A DNA stretch of 64,000 nt from Tulasnella sp. 424 (GCA_019633425.1 WSUB01000098.1:62001-126000); one strand, 5' to 3'; positions 35,696-48,221 are shown, counted from the stretch's first letter. Notes: a model not told the origin generated them from the letters alone. Translations and numbers: made by a program.

Positions 35696-38600
35696 ATGAA
35701 TCAGCACAAAAGCACGGATGGGCCAGATGTGATCCTTTTGGAGGTGCTTAATTTGTATCTTGAGACTTCCGCTCGTCACACTCTCACACGTCTACCACCG
35801 ACTACCTAGGCTTGGCGGCAGCGCATAGCTGCATTTCGTATCCATCCCAATCAGCTCTCTTACATGGATGAAGGAAAGGTGGTCGCCAGCGGTGGTTTTG
35901 GTCAAGTAAAAAAAGCAACTTTCAACGGCCGAACTTCAATGACGGCATCCACAACGGACGGAATAACCGTTGCCGTCAAGACACTGCAAGTACATATTAA
36001 TGTAGACACGGAACGTCTCGAAAAGGTAGAAACTCTTGTACTCTAAGGCTTGTCATCTAAATTAATCTCCATCTGGTCGTAGAGGTTCATGAGGGAAGCA
36101 TACGTTTGGTCAAAGCTCCAGAACGATCACATCATCGATTTTCTTGGCTTCTATTTTTCATGTGCTGAAGGGAAAATGGAGGCATTATTAATTTGCCCGT
36201 GGATGGAGAACGGGCAGAGTGTTCGCTATGTCCAACAACAGCGCCTTCCCTCGGTAAAACGCCTGCAGTTGGTGAGCGGACCGTCTATCACGCAGAAAGG
36301 CGGGAACGAAGAGATCTGATACACTTTTGTGGAATAGCTGTTGGATGCAGCTAAGGGCCTACAATATTTACATTCCTGCGTCCCACCCATTTGCCATGGC
36401 GACATCAAGGGCGTAAGTTCCGATTGGCTCGAACTCATATCTATGGCTCATAAGAATCATCTAGTCCAACGTACTGATAAGGGACGACGGGCGCGCTGCC
36501 ATCTGCGACTTCGGTCTGGCTCAAGTTCTCGACGAGGAGTTTGAGCGGCTGGCGAGTCAAACCATCCACCGTGGTACCGTTCGCTGGACCAGTCCCGAAC
36601 GCCTTGACGATAACGGCCCGCTTGCACCATCAAGTGATGTATGGTCCTGGGCATGGTTGATTTGGGAGGTTCGTCCCTATAAGAAAGACTGTGCAGCTGA
36701 AACAGAGATTCATCCAGTTAATGTAGTTTATGACGGAGAAGATACCTTTCCATCTCGTCAGCAATTCATCTGCTGTCATATTCCATATCGTGACCCTCAA
36801 ACTTCCCGCTTACGAACGAGACTCCGCCATTGCAGAGGTGCCGACATTGTCGAAGCTTATGCAATTATGTTGGCAAAGAGAGCCCGAATCCAGATTGCAG
36901 ATGGACGAATGCATCGACCGTTTAGAGCAAATCGTCAGTACAACTCCCTTCGAAGAGGATTCTTGTCTAACACAATCTGGATCTAGCTTGAAGGGTTTGA
37001 GCCACCCAAAATGACTGGAAAGGGTCATCTCCAGCAGGATCACTCGGAAGAGGCTCCGAGCCCATTTCAACCCATGATGACCACGAGCTTCTTAGCCCAA
37101 ACGACTCCCGTGACTACCTTCGTCCCATTAAGTTCATATTCTCCGAACGTTGCGGAAAAGTCGAGGGCACTGGTCGAAGAATTACCTGGTATTAGTTCTC
37201 TACAGTTACACCTCGGACCTCAACCTTTGTCTCCGATGGTATCTACAGGTCGCCCACCACGTCCAGCCAATCTTCGCCAGGATTTCCCTCCGATTCCTGG
37301 CCAAGACAGCAAAACGTATGCTGGCACGGCCTCCGATTCGTCGAACGAGCAACCCAAAGGCCCCATACCTGATCTACCAGTGAAAATCTTTTCAGCAAAT
37401 GCTACGGACGTCCAACCCAGCTCGTCTCGTCCCAACCCTTTCACCTCTTCTACACCGACCAGATCGTCGTCTTTGGGAACGGCCAATCAGGCGCCTCGAA
37501 ATGGTAGCAAGAGGTTGACAAAGCCTTTACTTCCGTCTTCCGAAAGGAAGACCCAACAAAGGAATGGTCATAATGAGGAACTATGGGACTGGGATATTGT
37601 ACCATCGCCGGCACCTTTAGAAACTCCCTTGAACGCCTCCGAGTCCGACTCGTCGCGTCCTATGAACAGTGATGTAGCCGACCTTGTACGTTCGCATTCG
37701 ACGCTTTGACCACGCTCGAAATTCGACCTTTACTCATCATCAACACTTTACAGCGGGACCAACAGATTGATTATATTCTGAGGACACTTCGGGTGCGCTC
37801 GTTGCTCACAAGTCTACGCTGGACTCGGATTTAACCTCTTCGGGAAACCTTTCCGCCAAACAGAGACTCGAAAGCTCACAGGAACAGCATTCCCAGAGAC
37901 AGAAAGACATTTCAAATTACCTGACCCGATTTAACCGGTGGATATCTGGGGCTCCGGTCTTTGGATCCCCAGATGTTTCTTACCAGGGCCAGCCCGTTCC
38001 GGGATACACTGGCCAGCCTGCCTTCGTTACATTCCCAACTCCAGCCCAGATTTCCCCTGCCGTTACTGGGGCTCCCGTCTTTGAACCGCCAGCTCAGCCC
38101 TTTGGAATCCCCGGCGCGCCTTCTTCCATCGTTCCGGGTGCGCCTGCACCCTTTATCCCGCCTCAGGCTGTCGGTCAGCCCTTCGGGATTCTCCCTGATC
38201 AGCCTTCTTCCATCATGGAAAATTGGCCTGTACCCTTTATCCCGCCTGGGGTCGCTAGTTCCGTGACAGGCCAGCAGCCTATGCCCTTTATCCCGCAGCC
38301 GGTCACAAAGCCGGCAGCGGGTCCCGGCTCCAGCCACTCTTCGATTGCTTTCTACCGTCCGTCCTCTACACCCAGAACGGGTCATCCAATCGTCATACAG
38401 CAACCGCCTGGTCCAACAGGAGGCATACAGCCACCCGCGATAATACGTATTCCCTCGAACAGGAGTGATTCTCGAATACCATCACCCCATGTGTCCCAGT
38501 ATACAGGCGTCGCCTTGAATGCTCCAGTCGCACGCGACCCAATCATCATACAGCAACCAACCGGCATACGACCACTGGAAGGAGTGGCTGACATCAGTGA

Positions 38601-40261
38601 CTCTAGAACATTATCACCCCATGTGGACCAGCATATAGGCGTCGTCTTGACTGATTCAGTTGAGCGCCACCAAACCATCATACAGCTACCGCCCGTCTCA
38701 CCGGGCATACAGCCGCCCACGATAATACGCATTGGTGATTCTCGAATGCCATCTCCGTCCGGCTCAACTGGCATGCGACCACCCATGGTAATACACATCC
38801 CCTCGAACAAGAGTGACTCTAGCACGCCATCAAGCGTCCGTGCACGGAGGATACTAAGCGTCGAGTCCGCACCTGCTGAATACCCAACCGTCTTACAGCA
38901 ACCAACCGGCATACGACCACTGGAAGGAGTGGCTGATATCAGTGACTCTAGAACGCCATCATCACGTGTGTCTCAGAGCGTCTTGCTTGTTGAAAGTGGT
39001 CCGGTCGCGAGCCACCGCAGTGGCCAACCCGCCATCGCCTCCACACCATACACCAGCGCTAGCTACCCGTTAGCCTCAAGTGCAAAAGAAATCGAGAGAA
39101 ACGGAAGATACCGAAGAGCTCGCCCCATCAGGACAGGTCTTCCCTTTATTCGTAGGTTCAGTGAGAATGAACTCCAGATGCACGCGTTTGAAGGCAAAGA
39201 CCAAGCCACGATGGGTATTCTTTCAGAGGCTGGACGTATGGTGAGCTCCGTGCTGCGTGGTTGTCACACGTCGCAATGCTTACGAACCTTTGACGTTTTA
39301 AGATTGCTGTTAAACCTGTCAACTTTGCATCCGATGGCGGTGGACATGCGTCAGAAAGCGCAATCATGGACGAATTCGATGACTGGCTCAGGCTTTGGGG
39401 TTCGCTGAGGCACGATAACATCGCGGAGCTGGTGGGAAGCGTTTTTTTCAATGGCATTCCTTCAGTCATCACGTATCGGGTTGCAAGTGGCAACGTCGAG
39501 GACTATCTAAAGGGTAACCCACAGGCTGATAGGCCAAACCTGGTGAGCTCGAGATTGGCTCTCAATGTTCAGTGTACGAGGGGTTGCTTAATGAAATAAA
39601 TTCGACAGCTTCGCCAAGTTGCCGAAGGCCTCAAGCATCTCCATACTAGGCCCGCCGAAATCAGACACTCTAACCTGAAGCCGGTAAACAATTCCCACTG
39701 CTACATCCCTTACACCACCAGACGACTGACGTTTGTAAAATACAGAGCAACATTCTCGTTGAAAATGGAAGAGTCGAGCTGGGTGATATTGGGATTTTAG
39801 AGTTCCTCGAAATGAAAGGTGTCGGAGCTGAGATGCACGGGAAGACGGGAGACGTAAGGTGGACAGCGCCTGAAGTCCTTGAAGGGCCCGACCGACAGTG
39901 GTGGTCGGACGTTTATTCTTTCGGTTGCTTGGCCCTCTGTAAGACACGAACGAACACCGACTAGGACCTGCCCTAACGCCGTCATCTCCTCCACAGTCAT
40001 CCTAAGAGATGAAATCCCTTACTCAACTCTAGAAACCGACGTTGCCGTGTCAAAAGCAATATACCGAGGGGATCTGCCTGTCAACCGAGATGCAGCTTCC
40101 AGACTTCACCCTACCTGGAAGCTCTGCTGGTCGCATGACCCCAAGCGCCGTCCAAACATGAGAACGGTTCTCGAATCGGTAAGCAGCAGCATATCTCCGT
40201 TTTGACAGACAACCGGCCCGCTGACGATGGCTGGACGTATGATAGCTCGAGGACTGGTGAA
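35696..40261 (+). CDS. Kinase-pseudokinase fusion, copy E, about 1252 aa, 14 exons
   Basis: Exons: 35696-35743, 35810-36025, 36083-36271, 36338-36412, 36465-36668, 36727-36933, 36987-37685, 37754-37792, 37864-39240, 39303-39542, 39609-39683, 39746-39938, 39997-40178, 40247-40261. Domain 1 matches D: K73, HGD 171-173, DFG 191-193. Domain 2: IAVK with K1022, HSN 1118-1120, DIG 1137-1139; ends LEDW. Two differences from D stand out. The seventh intron of D has become coding: its donor CCTGTAAGTTC reads CCATTAAGTTC here, the acceptor is deleted and the frame stays open. The linker exon is 1377 nt against 885 nt in D because of extra IIQQP/PSNRSDSR repeats and PFIPP motifs. Convergent with the fucosyltransferase-like gene. 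Confidence 0.85.
38386..39010 (+). repeat. Degenerate 35-40 residue coding repeats in the copy E linker
   Basis: Repeated protein motifs of the form IxIQQPxGIxPPxIIRIxS followed by SDSRxPSPHVxQ occur about four times; the unit PTGIRPLEGVADISDSRT appears twice almost unchanged. Copy D has about two units. This is a length-variable disordered spacer between the two kinase folds. Confidence 0.75.
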
Positions 40262-40855
40262 CCCAATCAACTTTGAAGCCTTCTGTTTTTTATCGCTTAT
40301 TCTGTACTCCCACCCAAAGTCCCCCACACGTATGAATGAATCTATGAAAGAACGGAGCCCCAGTACCCTTTAGAGGACTGGTGTGCCGCCGTTCTCTGGT
40401 AAATCTCCTGTGATTAATAATGGCTACACACAAGATAGTTTCGCAAACCGAAGGGTGAGAGCGAGGGACGTAAGACGGGTGATGACGAAACGGGAACTAT
40501 GTAGGAGTATGTAGTGCGAGGAACCGAGGAACCATTGCGCAGGGGGAAAAAGCGCTCCCTGAAAACAGAAAACAGGAAAAAAAGCGAGAACCGTAAAAAC
40601 AGGAAAAAAGACAAGGACTAAAAAAACGTTGAAATGAAGGCGAGCGCGAAAAAAAAAAGTGAAGGTACAGATGCGGCGAACAAAAAGGGGGGGCCGTTGA
40701 TGAAAAGAGTCCGTGCGAGATAGAGGTGTGCGAGGAGTACAGGAGGATTAAGGGAGGAGGGGGTGGGGTTGGGCGAGCGGCTGACAGTCCAGCAACCGGG
40801 AGACTCGCCCAATGGAGAGAATGCTAAGGAAAACAACATCGAATGGGACAACGGT
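40262..40855. other. Convergent 3' flanks, A-rich
   Basis: Between the ends of kinase E and the fucosyltransferase-like gene. The stretch 40540-40700 is strongly purine/A rich on plus (T-rich 3' UTR for the minus gene). No gene is seen. Confidence 0.45.
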
Positions 40856-43122
40856 TCACCAATACCGGATATTCTCAATTGGTGTGCTATCGGATAACCG
40901 CAGCATAACGATATTGCTCGTCAGACTTGAGAACTAAAATAAAAAAGTGTTTTCAGCTCAGAAACAGCTCTCGGCTCCCCCAAAAGCATCGAAAACAACT
41001 TACGCCGTTCCCGAGGAAGACTTCTGCCCTTCTGGCAATCTCCATATCCACGGCTTGGTCGATCTCCCTTTCCGTCCAGAATAGCTGGAGGTCTTTACTG
41101 GTAAGGACTTCTTTCCATCCTGCTTTGGACGTGGCTGGTGGCGGGACGGGTTGGACGCGGATAGCACCTGGGGGTACGCCATCCGTACTCGGCCCATCTC
41201 CTTCAGTGTTTGGTAAACTCGGCGGTGTCGTAGTCGACGACGAATCGTCCACAACCTCCACCACCGGGCCATCCCCAGACTGCACCAACGCCGCCTTCAA
41301 CTTATCAACCCAATCCTTCTTCCCATTCGTCAACACGAAAACCCTCTCCAATCCAGGATGCAACCTCCGAATCTCCCTCAACCTCCGCACGATATGGTCG
41401 ATTTCGGGCCAACACCTGCTCATGTACAAGTCGTGGTTCTTCCCGCGGCTTAGGTAACCTGGCAACGTTTCCGGGGGTGTGAACCGGTCGAGGAGGAATG
41501 GGAACTGGTTCCACCCTGCGAAGGGCTCGATCCGGTCCGCGAGCCAGTGGCAGTGCATCTTGAAGTCGCCTCGGCGCAGGTGCACGGCGATGAGCCCCTT
41601 GATGGTCGGTGAGGTGGTCGAGTTTGAGGTGAAGGATGGGTCGGAGTGCGGGTTGGAGGATTGGAGGGAGAGGGACGAGAGAGCGGGGGATGGTGGTCGG
41701 CGGTTAGCCCCCGCGTGATACGTGGAACGTCGGTCCGGTGTTGAAGATAAAGCTTCGCTCTCGGTGGGGATATCATCTCGCTTTCGAAGGAGTTGAGGTG
41801 GGTTTCGCACTTCGTCGGGTAGTAGCGGGGGTTCGTCTTGAACGGACTGCGCGGGTCGGTCATGGAAGATGGGAAGGTTCCGATGAACGGCTGCTTGGAT
41901 CAAGGGCGACCAGGCGAATCGGGTGATAATGGGGGATAGAGATAGGGAAGGCCATACTGAAAGTACCCTTGGACTTGCGATGAGCCTAAAATTAGCGGGG
42001 GTGGGGGGCGTGTCGTCAGCACCCCAATATTTCCACTTCCGCAGCCAAGGCCGGAGTGAGAGCAAAAAATAGCAACAACAACTCACTCGAAGTCAAAGAT
42101 CGTCGGACCCGTCACTTCGACGCATAGATCCTCAATACCCTTCAACAGCTCAGCCCAATGGTCCAAAATAACTCGTCCCTCGGACCGAGAATCCACCTTC
42201 CATTTCGCATGTTCCTTGGCGACGTCCAAAATGGTTCTCTTGGAAGGTGGACACACTTTCTCCCACCAATCCACGTTGACCGCTCTCGGAGTCGGATCCC
42301 CTTTTGCAAAGCTGCCTCCAGCGGTCGGACCGCTGATGAACACGTTGAGCGGGATTCGAGAAGATCGCCAGCTTCGGCCATCTAACACCGCGTTGGCTTT
42401 CGTCTTTGCGTCCCATGTGTAAGGTTGGAAGACATATGCCCGTTGGGATAGGTAGGATATGTGTGAGAGTAAGAGGCTGAGGAGGCGGGAGACATTAGCC
42501 GTGTTCTTGACGCCGAAGCGAGATGAGGTTTCAACCCGTCGCCGCCTAGACGGCGCCCGCTTGCCGATACGAACAACAACAGGAACGGTTATACTCACAT
42601 TTCCTGCAGCTGGTTGTTCAGCCCGTATCCCCATGCTTGATTAGAAAACATAACGTATCTCCTGACGAAAGAAACGTGTCTGGCGATGAGAGTGCTGTCC
42701 AAATGGGAACTGCCAAGGACCCTTAAGAGCGCTTACCCGTTTGGCCCTTCGGGAAATTCCAACGAGGAGTTGTGCTGCGGTAGGCGATCCTCCCATGCAA
42801 AGTACTCGTCGTACTCTGGGACGTTAGGAACCCCGTAAACGAACTCGTCCACGACGTAAATTCGGAAAACGAAGTGGTATATGATGAACGCCAAGCCGAA
42901 GAGAACAATGGGGACGAAAGCCAACGTCGCTACCGCCGCGTTGCTCCGTAACCGGACGCGATGGTATCCATACGATATTGATGAGCGGTTCCGGGTATGG
43001 GACGGTCTTGGGCGGGTTGAGGATGTCGGTGATTCGGTTGGGGATCCGAGGAGCTCGTAGTTGGTGCCGATTGGGGCCGCTGGCGCTGCTGCGGGTCGTA
43101 TGGACTTGAGCCAGTCCATCAA
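40856..43122 (-). CDS. Fucosyltransferase-like type II membrane glycosyltransferase, about 632 aa
   Basis: Likely Golgi/ER glycosyltransferase of the O-/alpha-1,6-fucosyltransferase superfamily, using GDP-fucose by family analogy. Exons 43122-42737, 42661-42599, 42476-42087, 41985-41004 and 40933-40856 give 633 in-frame codons. The N-terminus has a basic cytosolic part followed by one membrane helix around residues 65-90 (VATLAFVPIVLFGLAF), typical of type II topology. Conserved family stretches are assembled across introns: FSNQAWGYGLNNQLQE, RAYVFQPYTWD, the nucleotide-sugar motif VHLRRGDF (HxxRRGD) and GNGFSSLTSNIVMLR at the C-terminus. A Ser/Pro-rich insert precedes the RRGD motif. Acceptor substrate unknown. 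A decayed partial copy lies at 34.5-35.4 kb. The start could be either of two adjacent ATGs. Confidence 0.85.
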
Positions 43123-44800
43123 TGCGGTGGTCCTCCGATGAGGTTAGCAGGAGGTTGGTATCTTGAAGCTTTGGCGTGAGTCAAGTCGAACGTTTGAGTC
43201 GCTTCCGGGCGCGCAGTACTTGAGGACTGAGGTGGATATCGAAAACGGCAGTCCAGGTCAAAATCTCAGAAAGTGAAAAAGGAGTAAAAGGTTCGTGAAA
43301 GAAAGAAAAAGAGAGGAAAGGAAATTTTGAGAATTTCCCCTGGGTTGTGGATTTTAAAGTGACGTAGGGGGAGGGGGGGGATCAAAAAGGTGCAAAGGGA
43401 GTGGATAGAAAAGGTAAAGGAGGGTGTGCAGTGGGCTTTGCTCGGTTGTTTGGACCACCTTGAACACGGGTCACCTGCCGCAGTTCATGGGACTTCTCTC
43501 CGACGACTGTGCCCACAGCGGCGAAACCCTCTCGCCTGCAATCAACTCAGATGCGGTCGCTGGACTCCGTGTTTTGCTATCCTATGGTTCTCGTCGCCTA
43601 AAATTGTCGATGGACTGCGTGAGAGGTCGCTTCCCAGAGACCTCCGGCGGTAATTCCCTCCCTTTCCAACCCATAAGCCAAGTGCCTCGTGTGCTGCTCG
43701 TGGAACGTGTTATCGAGGTCTTATAACCAAGTATTTCAAATACGCCTCCAGCGTTGGCCTTTGCTTCGTGGTCTGTACCATGGGCCGAGCGACTGAGGCG
43801 CAGCGCATTTGATCAGTAACGAAATTCTCTTCGGGAAGTTAATGAGGTGATAAGATCTTGGCAATCTTCTCTTGCCTGGTCTGGTATGGCTGGGAAAACG
43901 AAGGTGTGGAGGCTTAGCCGCTTGACCACGTTCCAGACTCGGGACTCACGGTTCACTATTCAGCTGCAGACGTCCTATCCAAGTTCAGAATTGTATCACA
44001 CTAGGCTCGTTTGAAGACCTTTCCTCATTCCTCAGGTCATGTGGTATCGTTTTCCGAGCATCCCAACGACCTTCTCTGACCCCTAACGATTTTTCGACCA
44101 CTCTATGGTACCTCCTATACTTTCGGAAAAACGAACTTTCCTCAACCTCGGTATCTTCATGTGGCGCACCTGACCATGTTGATCATTATTCTCTGATTCT
44201 TGGCGCAATGAGCCTCCGAATAAGAGCGCATCGGTGACATCAAGGGGTCGCACGTGACGTCATTGAGCGATCACTGCGAACATATCGTTCCCGCCTCTGG
44301 ATCACGAACCCGTAAGACAGTGCGTCATGTACGCCAAAAAAAAGGAACATCATTGTCTCCGATATCCTGCTTGTCGGAAGCTTGTATGGCCCTCACGTGG
44401 GTCCCCCGAAGCACGAGTTGAAACCCGAAGAGGGTCACATGCGCCTGACACTGAATGCTAAGCACAGCGCTCTAATGCAATAAAAGTGTCGATAAAGCGG
44501 GTGACTAATTGGCCTATAGTCAAAGCGCTGTCTATCTGTAGCTACAGTCACCTAACTCCGGCTCAACTGGCGGTAGAACGGGGAAAGGCCCCACGAAGTC
44601 GGAGCTGGTTTCTATTACAATGGACTGATAATACATCATGCTTACGCGAAGCGCCGAGGATCGTCGTAAATGTCGTTCCCGAACTCATACTTTATTTAGT
44701 TCTCTGTGCCGATCAATCCCTCGAAGGTCCGTGGCCTCTCATCGGGCAATTAAAATCCACGTGGCGCCTTGTAGATCTTCCAAGACAAATGCGCTGCATT
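43123..44800. promoter_or_regulatory. Upstream region of the fucosyltransferase-like gene; otherwise empty
   Basis: The right neighbour is also on minus, so this holds the promoter of one gene and the 3' flank of the other. Open frames at 43390-43726 and 44486-44820 show no domain and no splice continuity. Confidence 0.35.
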
Positions 44801-45604
44801 TTACGAGCTCGCTAAATTAGATGAACTTGGAGCTTCATCCGTCGGTGGTTGCTCTGACTCGGTTGGAATTTGAGACCAATCGACATTCGGTATAACCTTC
44901 TCCATTCGCCCCGCTATCATAGGCAGCCCCGGATTCGGGTCATTTATTCTCCAGATTCGACCGTATGCACGTCGACGGGATCCACTTGCCTAAAACAAAA
45001 CAAGCCTTATGAGAAACAGAATCGCGCGTTTCAAAAAGCACTTACTTCAACAATGGTCCACATTGCATCGAGCATCGTGAAGATCGTTATGGCTATTCCC
45101 CGTCCACGTCGATTGATTATCTCTTGGAGCAGAGATGTTCGCTTCGCTCGGCATCTTCCGGGTACGAGCATCTGTCTAACTCTATTCGGGATATGAACAG
45201 TGAGCAGCCCAGCCGAAGTAGCATAGAAGAAAGTCGAACTTGTCCAAAGTGATCGTTTCCGAAGCTTCTATCCAGACATTGAGATGTAGCAGCTCGTCTG
45301 TGTACGCTACGGAGTTATGCACCTTGTCCAAGCATTCTATTTCCGTATCGAACATCTTGAACTCTGGCTGCGTCGGTCTCTTTTGTGTGGGCTGCTTATA
45401 ATATCCATCCTTGCGGATCGATTGATGGAGTTCGGCGTCGTATGGATAATAAGCCGTTGAAGTGTTGCTTAATTCCTGTTGTATTGCTGCAATCGTTCTA
45501 GCGGTTTGGGCGGTGGGCATGGTGGAAACTGATGAACTGTCGGGGGAACTGGATGCCACGCAGTTAGAAAGAATTCTGGGGGTTTTGAGGTAGACGGAGA
45601 TCAA
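44801..45604 (-). CDS. Unknown protein, about 229 aa, three exons
   Basis: No family recognised. Exons 45604-45240, 45181-45046 and 44989-44801 are in phase. Intron 2 has a canonical GTAAGT donor; intron 1 uses GTTCGA, which is unusual but is the only join that preserves a long frame. The protein has a Ser-rich start, a middle section with TEIECLDKVHNSVAYTDELL, a Gly/Arg segment RRGRGIAITIFTMLD, and an acidic Pro/Ser tail. An alternative start at 45520 (MPTAQTARTIAA) would remove 28 residues of low-complexity sequence. The segment IAITIFTMLDAMWTIVE is hydrophobic but short for a membrane helix. Divergent from the gene at 46058. Confidence 0.5.
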
Positions 45605-46057
45605 TAGGTCTGGATACCATTATACCCTTCCTTCCCCCCCTGCCCTAACGCCTACTGTACTCATAGGAATGACAGACAAAGGCGCACTTGAAGATTGAGA
45701 AATGAGGATTCGGGCGGACAAAGGCGTGTTCAAGTAGTGATAAAGTAAAAAAGACATACTGTACACATTCGTTTCCGTCTACAAGGTTCTTGGAACTGAA
45801 CATGCAATGAAAACCTCTCCGCGTTACCATAAACCGGCACAGCCACTGCATTCATGCCTCGCAACGAACTTAAAACACCATCGTTCGACACCAAAGCAAC
45901 AAAAGCATGCGCGAGCACTTCACGATGCGACACGTTTTACCTAGCTCCCTTTCAATGCTTCATTGGTCCTGGATACCGTACACATACTAGCGATCCCCTC
46001 GACAGACAGGATATAACAACGCACGGGATCGAGAGCATATCCTCACATCTCTACAAC
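45605..46057. promoter_or_regulatory. Shared upstream region of two divergent genes
   Basis: About 450 nt between the starts of the minus gene at 45604 and the plus gene at 46058. No clear TATA box or conserved element was found. Confidence 0.35.
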
Positions 46058-46554
46058 ATGAGCACTCTACATTCCTCCACCCTAAAAGAATCGGACACTA
46101 TTGCTGTCGAACAGGAGCTCATCGACTTCGACGAGTGCCGGCGAAGGTTCGAGAAACTTCTTCCAGTCCTCGTTCAATATGCAGACGAAAAGGTGGATAT
46201 TCAAAGGCGACGGAGGTTCAACATGTACGGTGTTTATCAGTTTCTGAGGCTCTGATAGCTCACCTCGGTGTGATTTTTAGGCTATGTACGAAGTACATCT
46301 TCTTCTGCGAATCGCGAGCTCGGGGGAGCTTCTTTGGTTGCATGTTGACCCCAGAGGGAGACATAATAGAAGATGAAGCTCTTGCAGTACTCGAAGCTTT
46401 TCGGATAGCGCTTGAGGTGAGTCTAGCGCGAATATACGGGGAGCAACGACTCATACGGTCCATTTTCACGGCCTTGTAGTCATCAGACGAGAGAACTTCC
46501 AGGGTCGAAAACGAAGATGAAGTCGGTGGCGAGCAGCAAGGATGTCGTCAGTGA
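46058..46554 (+). CDS. Small acidic unknown protein, 125 aa, three exons
   Basis: Exons 46058-46224, 46281-46416 and 46480-46554 join in frame, with a GTACGG donor at intron 1 and GTGAGT at intron 2. The product is acidic with a central LTPEGDIIEDEALAVLEAF helix and a Glu/Gln-rich tail. It contains KYIFFCESRARGS in the middle and no signal peptide. No domain recognised. An upstream start at 45854 would add residues of non-coding character and is less likely. Confidence 0.5.
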
Positions 46555-46911
46555 TGTATGTGGTATATAGCGATCTAATAGAGACTCGATGTGTCTGGAA
46601 TAAGTCGCTTTGATTCCCTGATGAATTCAACTTGATGTCACACGGTTGGTCTGGGTTGAGATCCATCTACCCCGAGACTGACTCCGGACGCCGCGAACAG
46701 CGGTTGAGGACGCGAATAAATGTATTTAATCAGTGTGGAACACCTAATCACATTTCGTCCAAGCGTAAACAGGCTTTACCTAGAGTTCTTACAGGATGGG
46801 GGACAAAGGGAGACATTCGTTACATAACGATCTACTTTCTCTCGGTTTGTGCTCCCACGTTCAACCAACACCCCCCAACCTGCTAATAGGTGGCCTGCAT
46901 CAAATTCTCTC
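46555..46911. promoter_or_regulatory. Upstream region of the 46.9 kb kinase
   Basis: Short intergenic DNA, no gene seen. Confidence 0.3.
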
Positions 46912-48221
46912 ATGAGCAAGCCCGCGGAGACCATACCAACGTCTCCGAAGTTCCAAGAAGGTGTTCATACCGACATCGAGCAGCCATGGTTGTCCCGCTT
47001 TCACTTTCTGAAAGAACAGGGATATTTGCTGCGTGCTCGTTACCGTCCTGGCTGGGTCCCGTCATGGAAGGCCACGCCCGACATCTTTGAGCTGCAATGT
47101 GAAGATGGGATACATCTCCAGGTAAGTTTGGTCTCGTGTTCGAAATTTTCAAACTCTGATTGATACTTTCCACTAGCATAAAGGATTGATCGACGCTCAG
47201 AGGATTAGCGACGGGCAATATGTCATGATGAAGGAAGTTGGCTCTGGCTCAAAGGAAGCTCAGATCTCATCCTATCTTTCCTCCGACGATATAAAAAACG
47301 AACCTCGAAATCATGCGGTCCCCCTACTGGATGTTCTCCAAGACGTAGTGAAGCCTGACACAGTGCTGCTCGTTTTCCCCCTTCTGCGGCACATTACTGA
47401 TCCCGCCATCGCATCGGTCTCCGAAGCTTTAGACTTGGTAGATCAAACACTAGAGGTATGGGCTTGCTTGCGCTTTACACCATACAGATACCTTCAACAT
47501 GCGTTTTTCCTCCTTCTCAGGGTCTCGTTTTTCTGCATGAACATGAAGTGGCGCACAGGTAAGGTTTTCTCCGTCCGTGACACTAGAATGATTCTTATTG
47601 TGTTCTTCAGAGACTGTGCCTTCGGAAATATTATGATGGACGGTCGAGCCCTTTTCCAAACACCATGGCATCCACAAGTGCCTAATTTTGATCTCCAAAA
47701 TAAAACTCACAAGCTCGTCAAGTCAAGGACGGATGTTGGGGGCGTCCCATACTACTTCACTGACTTTGGTCTCTCAACAAAGGGAGAAAATCAGGTGACG
47801 GGGCTTGAGGGACTGGAGCCAGCACCTGAACTTTCGGATCACGTACCTTACAACCCTTATAAACTGGATGTATACATTCTTGGGAAAATGTATCATCGGA
47901 AGATTCTAGATGTGAGTTTGGTGCGTATAGGCGCCGCGCTCATCTAACGATCGCCACTTTTAGGAGTTTATTAACGCAAATTTTCTCGAGCCACTGGTAA
48001 AACGCATGACGGCTGAAAATCCTGAAGATCGGCCATCAGCTGCGGAAGCGCATGCCATGTTCCGTGACTTGCGGTCCACGTTGAATATTGGTTTTTTCTC
48101 TCAACGACTTCTAAAGAAGGAGGAGAACATGGTCAGCCACGTATTTGAAGAAATTTATTACTGGCTGCACGTACGATGGGCCCAGATTGGAGCCAAACCG
48201 GCTCTCAAGCCCTTCCGGTAG
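46912..48221 (+). CDS. Protein kinase of the basidiomycete GYxLRxRYxPGW family, 361 aa, five exons
   Basis: Exons 46912-47121, 47177-47455, 47521-47558, 47611-47911 and 47964-48221, phases consistent. The N-terminus carries the family signature FLKEQGYLLRARYRPGWVPSW followed by EDGIHL; instead of a glycine-rich loop there is DAQRISDGQYVMMKEV, with Lys as the probable ATP-binding residue. The catalytic loop is HRDCAFGNIMMD and the metal motif is DFGLS, both intact, so activity is plausible despite the degenerate N-lobe. The C-lobe ends AENPEDRPSAAEAHAMF, then a basic tail. The family is abundant in Agaricomycetes and functionally uncharacterised. It is not closely related to the fusion kinases on either side. 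Confidence 0.85.

Noticed and set aside
42083..42634. Separate 183-residue protein starting MGIRAEQ
   Set aside because: The 5' part is intron plus the wrong frame of an exon; the spliced frame gives the conserved FSNQAWGYGLNNQLQE of the fucosyltransferase-like family.
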